DNA of 6,093 nt, taken from NCBI GenBank assembly GCA_026400425.1, contig JAPLPC010000399.1:1-6093 (forward strand), written 5' to 3'. The first letter of the stretch is position 1, and every line of letters begins with the position of its first letter. The stretch comes from Hyphomicrobiales bacterium. GTDB lineage: Bacteria; Pseudomonadota; Alphaproteobacteria; Rhizobiales; Xanthobacteraceae. Below the pieces are notes generated by a model that was not told the DNA's origin, did no database searches, and saw only the letters and a program-made list of their open reading frames with translations. The translations under genes and the position numbers were made by a program. Shown here piece after piece: positions 5,563-6,093 of this stretch.

Positions 5563-5590
5563 TGCCCTCGGCCATGCCCGGCCGGGGGCA
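5563..5590. terminator. Strong stem-loop after the porin, possible terminator
   Basis: TGCCCTCGGCC at 5563-5573 pairs with GGCCGGGGGCA at 5580-5590 over 11 positions with one G-U pair and a 6-nt loop (ATGCCC). It starts 35 nt after the porin stop, the expected place for a terminator. The following bases are TAGAAAAAA, not a T-run, and on the minus strand no T-run follows either. Termination may therefore be weak, or the stem may mainly protect the 3' end of the porin mRNA. Confidence 0.55.
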
Positions 5591-5609
5591 TAGAAAAAAT
5601 GGCTAGAAC

Positions 5610-6078
5610 ATGCCCGATAAAGATCCGCTCATGAACATGCTTCAAAGTATACTATCGATCGAAGGAAATTTGCGGACACTGTTTTCCGAATGTGGCAAGC
5701 GGTTAGACATCTCAGGTCCCCAGTGGATGCTGCTGCTTGTACTAGAACAGCAAGAGGGGTCTGGCATCCCCGTGAAAGAAAATAGCGTCGGCAATGAGCT
5801 GTGACCCTTCCTTTGTCACCTCATCGGCGCGGCAGCTTGAGTCTCGAGGTCTTGTTTCAAAATCACCGTCTTCCACTGACGCGCGCGTTGTCCTCATTCG
5901 ATTAACAGATACAGGACGAATAAAGCTCGCGAATTTGAACCGTTTAAGAAAGGCTTATCGGCGCGAGGTTTTTCGAGGGGTGGGCGACCAAGAAGTTTCG
6001 AGCCTGTCGGATCGCCTGAGCATCATTGCACAGCGGAGTGAGAAAGCGTCAAAGCGTATTCTTATCGAGGCATCTTAG
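5610..6078 (+). pseudogene. MarR-family transcriptional regulator, frameshifted
   Basis: Two overlapping frames together encode one MarR-type regulator. Frame one (from ATG 5610, or ATG 5631) gives NMLQSILSIEGNLRTLF, SGPQWMLLLVLEQQEG and GIPVKE, then runs into a stop at 5802-5804. The other frame continues with DPSFVTSSARQLESRGLV and SPSSTDARVVLIRLTDTG, the recognition helix and wing of the winged HTH, and ends at TAG 6076-6078. Removing one A from the AAAA run at 5779-5782 joins them as VKEIASAMSCDPSFVTS, giving about 155 residues, the normal MarR length. Intact members are dimers that bind palindromic operators and respond to small phenolic or acidic ligands. As written, only 64 residues without a DNA-binding domain would be made. 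A real mutation, a sequencing error or slippage at the A-run are all possible. It lies 82 nt after the porin on the same strand; a regulatory link is conjecture. No good ribosome binding site precedes either start. Confidence 0.88.
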
Positions 6079-6090
6079 GCCAAATGGCCT
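6077..6090. terminator. Short inverted repeat at the end of the MarR gene
   Basis: AGGCC at 6077-6081 and GGCCT at 6086-6090 pair around AAAT and overlap the stop codon. It may be the start of a terminator, but the window ends 3 bases later, so a T-run cannot be checked. Confidence 0.25.
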
Positions 6091-6093
6091 TGC

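Noticed and set aside
1..6093. CRISPR array, tRNA, rRNA or riboswitch
   Set aside because: No regularly spaced repeats, no cloverleaf with a TTCRA-type T-loop and no known riboswitch core was seen on either strand.

Overview
The window looks like part of an alphaproteobacterial chromosome, most probably Bradyrhizobium or a close relative in the Nitrobacteraceae. The main reason is the porin: its mature N-terminus (ADLPVKAK, then a CSLYGAGFYYIPGTDTC-type block) is the hallmark of the Porin_2 family of Rhizobiales. The MarR-family protein, with its DPSFVTS motif, fits the same group. The assignment is by recognition only; no search was run.

Layout. (1) Positions 1-1299 (+) are the end of a tightly packed catabolic operon: the last 69 codons of a 3-hydroxyacyl-CoA dehydrogenase, a second and unusual 3HCDH-family protein without a recognisable NAD-binding motif or catalytic His, and a PaaI-type hotdog thioesterase. 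Together they suggest beta-oxidation-like handling of an acyl- or aryl-CoA intermediate. (2) Positions 1315-2735 are a decayed zone. A minus-strand TctC/Bug solute-binding protein pseudogene (internal deletion plus a 1-nt frameshift) is followed by a remnant of a Fis-type helix-turn-helix regulator with two compensating frameshifts, then by sequence with no recognisable gene. (3) Positions 2735-3662 are a complete IS5-family insertion sequence with an intact DDE transposase, 16-bp imperfect terminal inverted repeats and a TTA target duplication. A perfect 15-bp inverted repeat brackets the transposase ribosome binding site and start codon. (4) Positions 3663-3991 are a long leader, partly AT-rich, with a candidate promoter and a GC-rich stem-loop just before the porin start. 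(5) Positions 3992-5527 (+) are an intact Porin_2 outer-membrane porin. (6) Positions 5610-6078 (+) are a MarR-family regulator split by a single extra A.

Functionally, the left operon would process CoA thioesters. The decayed Bug protein and regulator look like relics of an uptake and control module for organic acids. The porin gives outer-membrane permeability, and the broken MarR gene would have encoded a ligand-responsive repressor or activator. The cluster of pseudogenes around an IS suggests a relaxed or accessory segment next to a functional catabolic operon. I see no complete new system. The most informative unexplained signals are the fold-back arrangement at the transposase start, the catalytically stripped 3HCDH-family protein, and the single-base break in the MarR gene.
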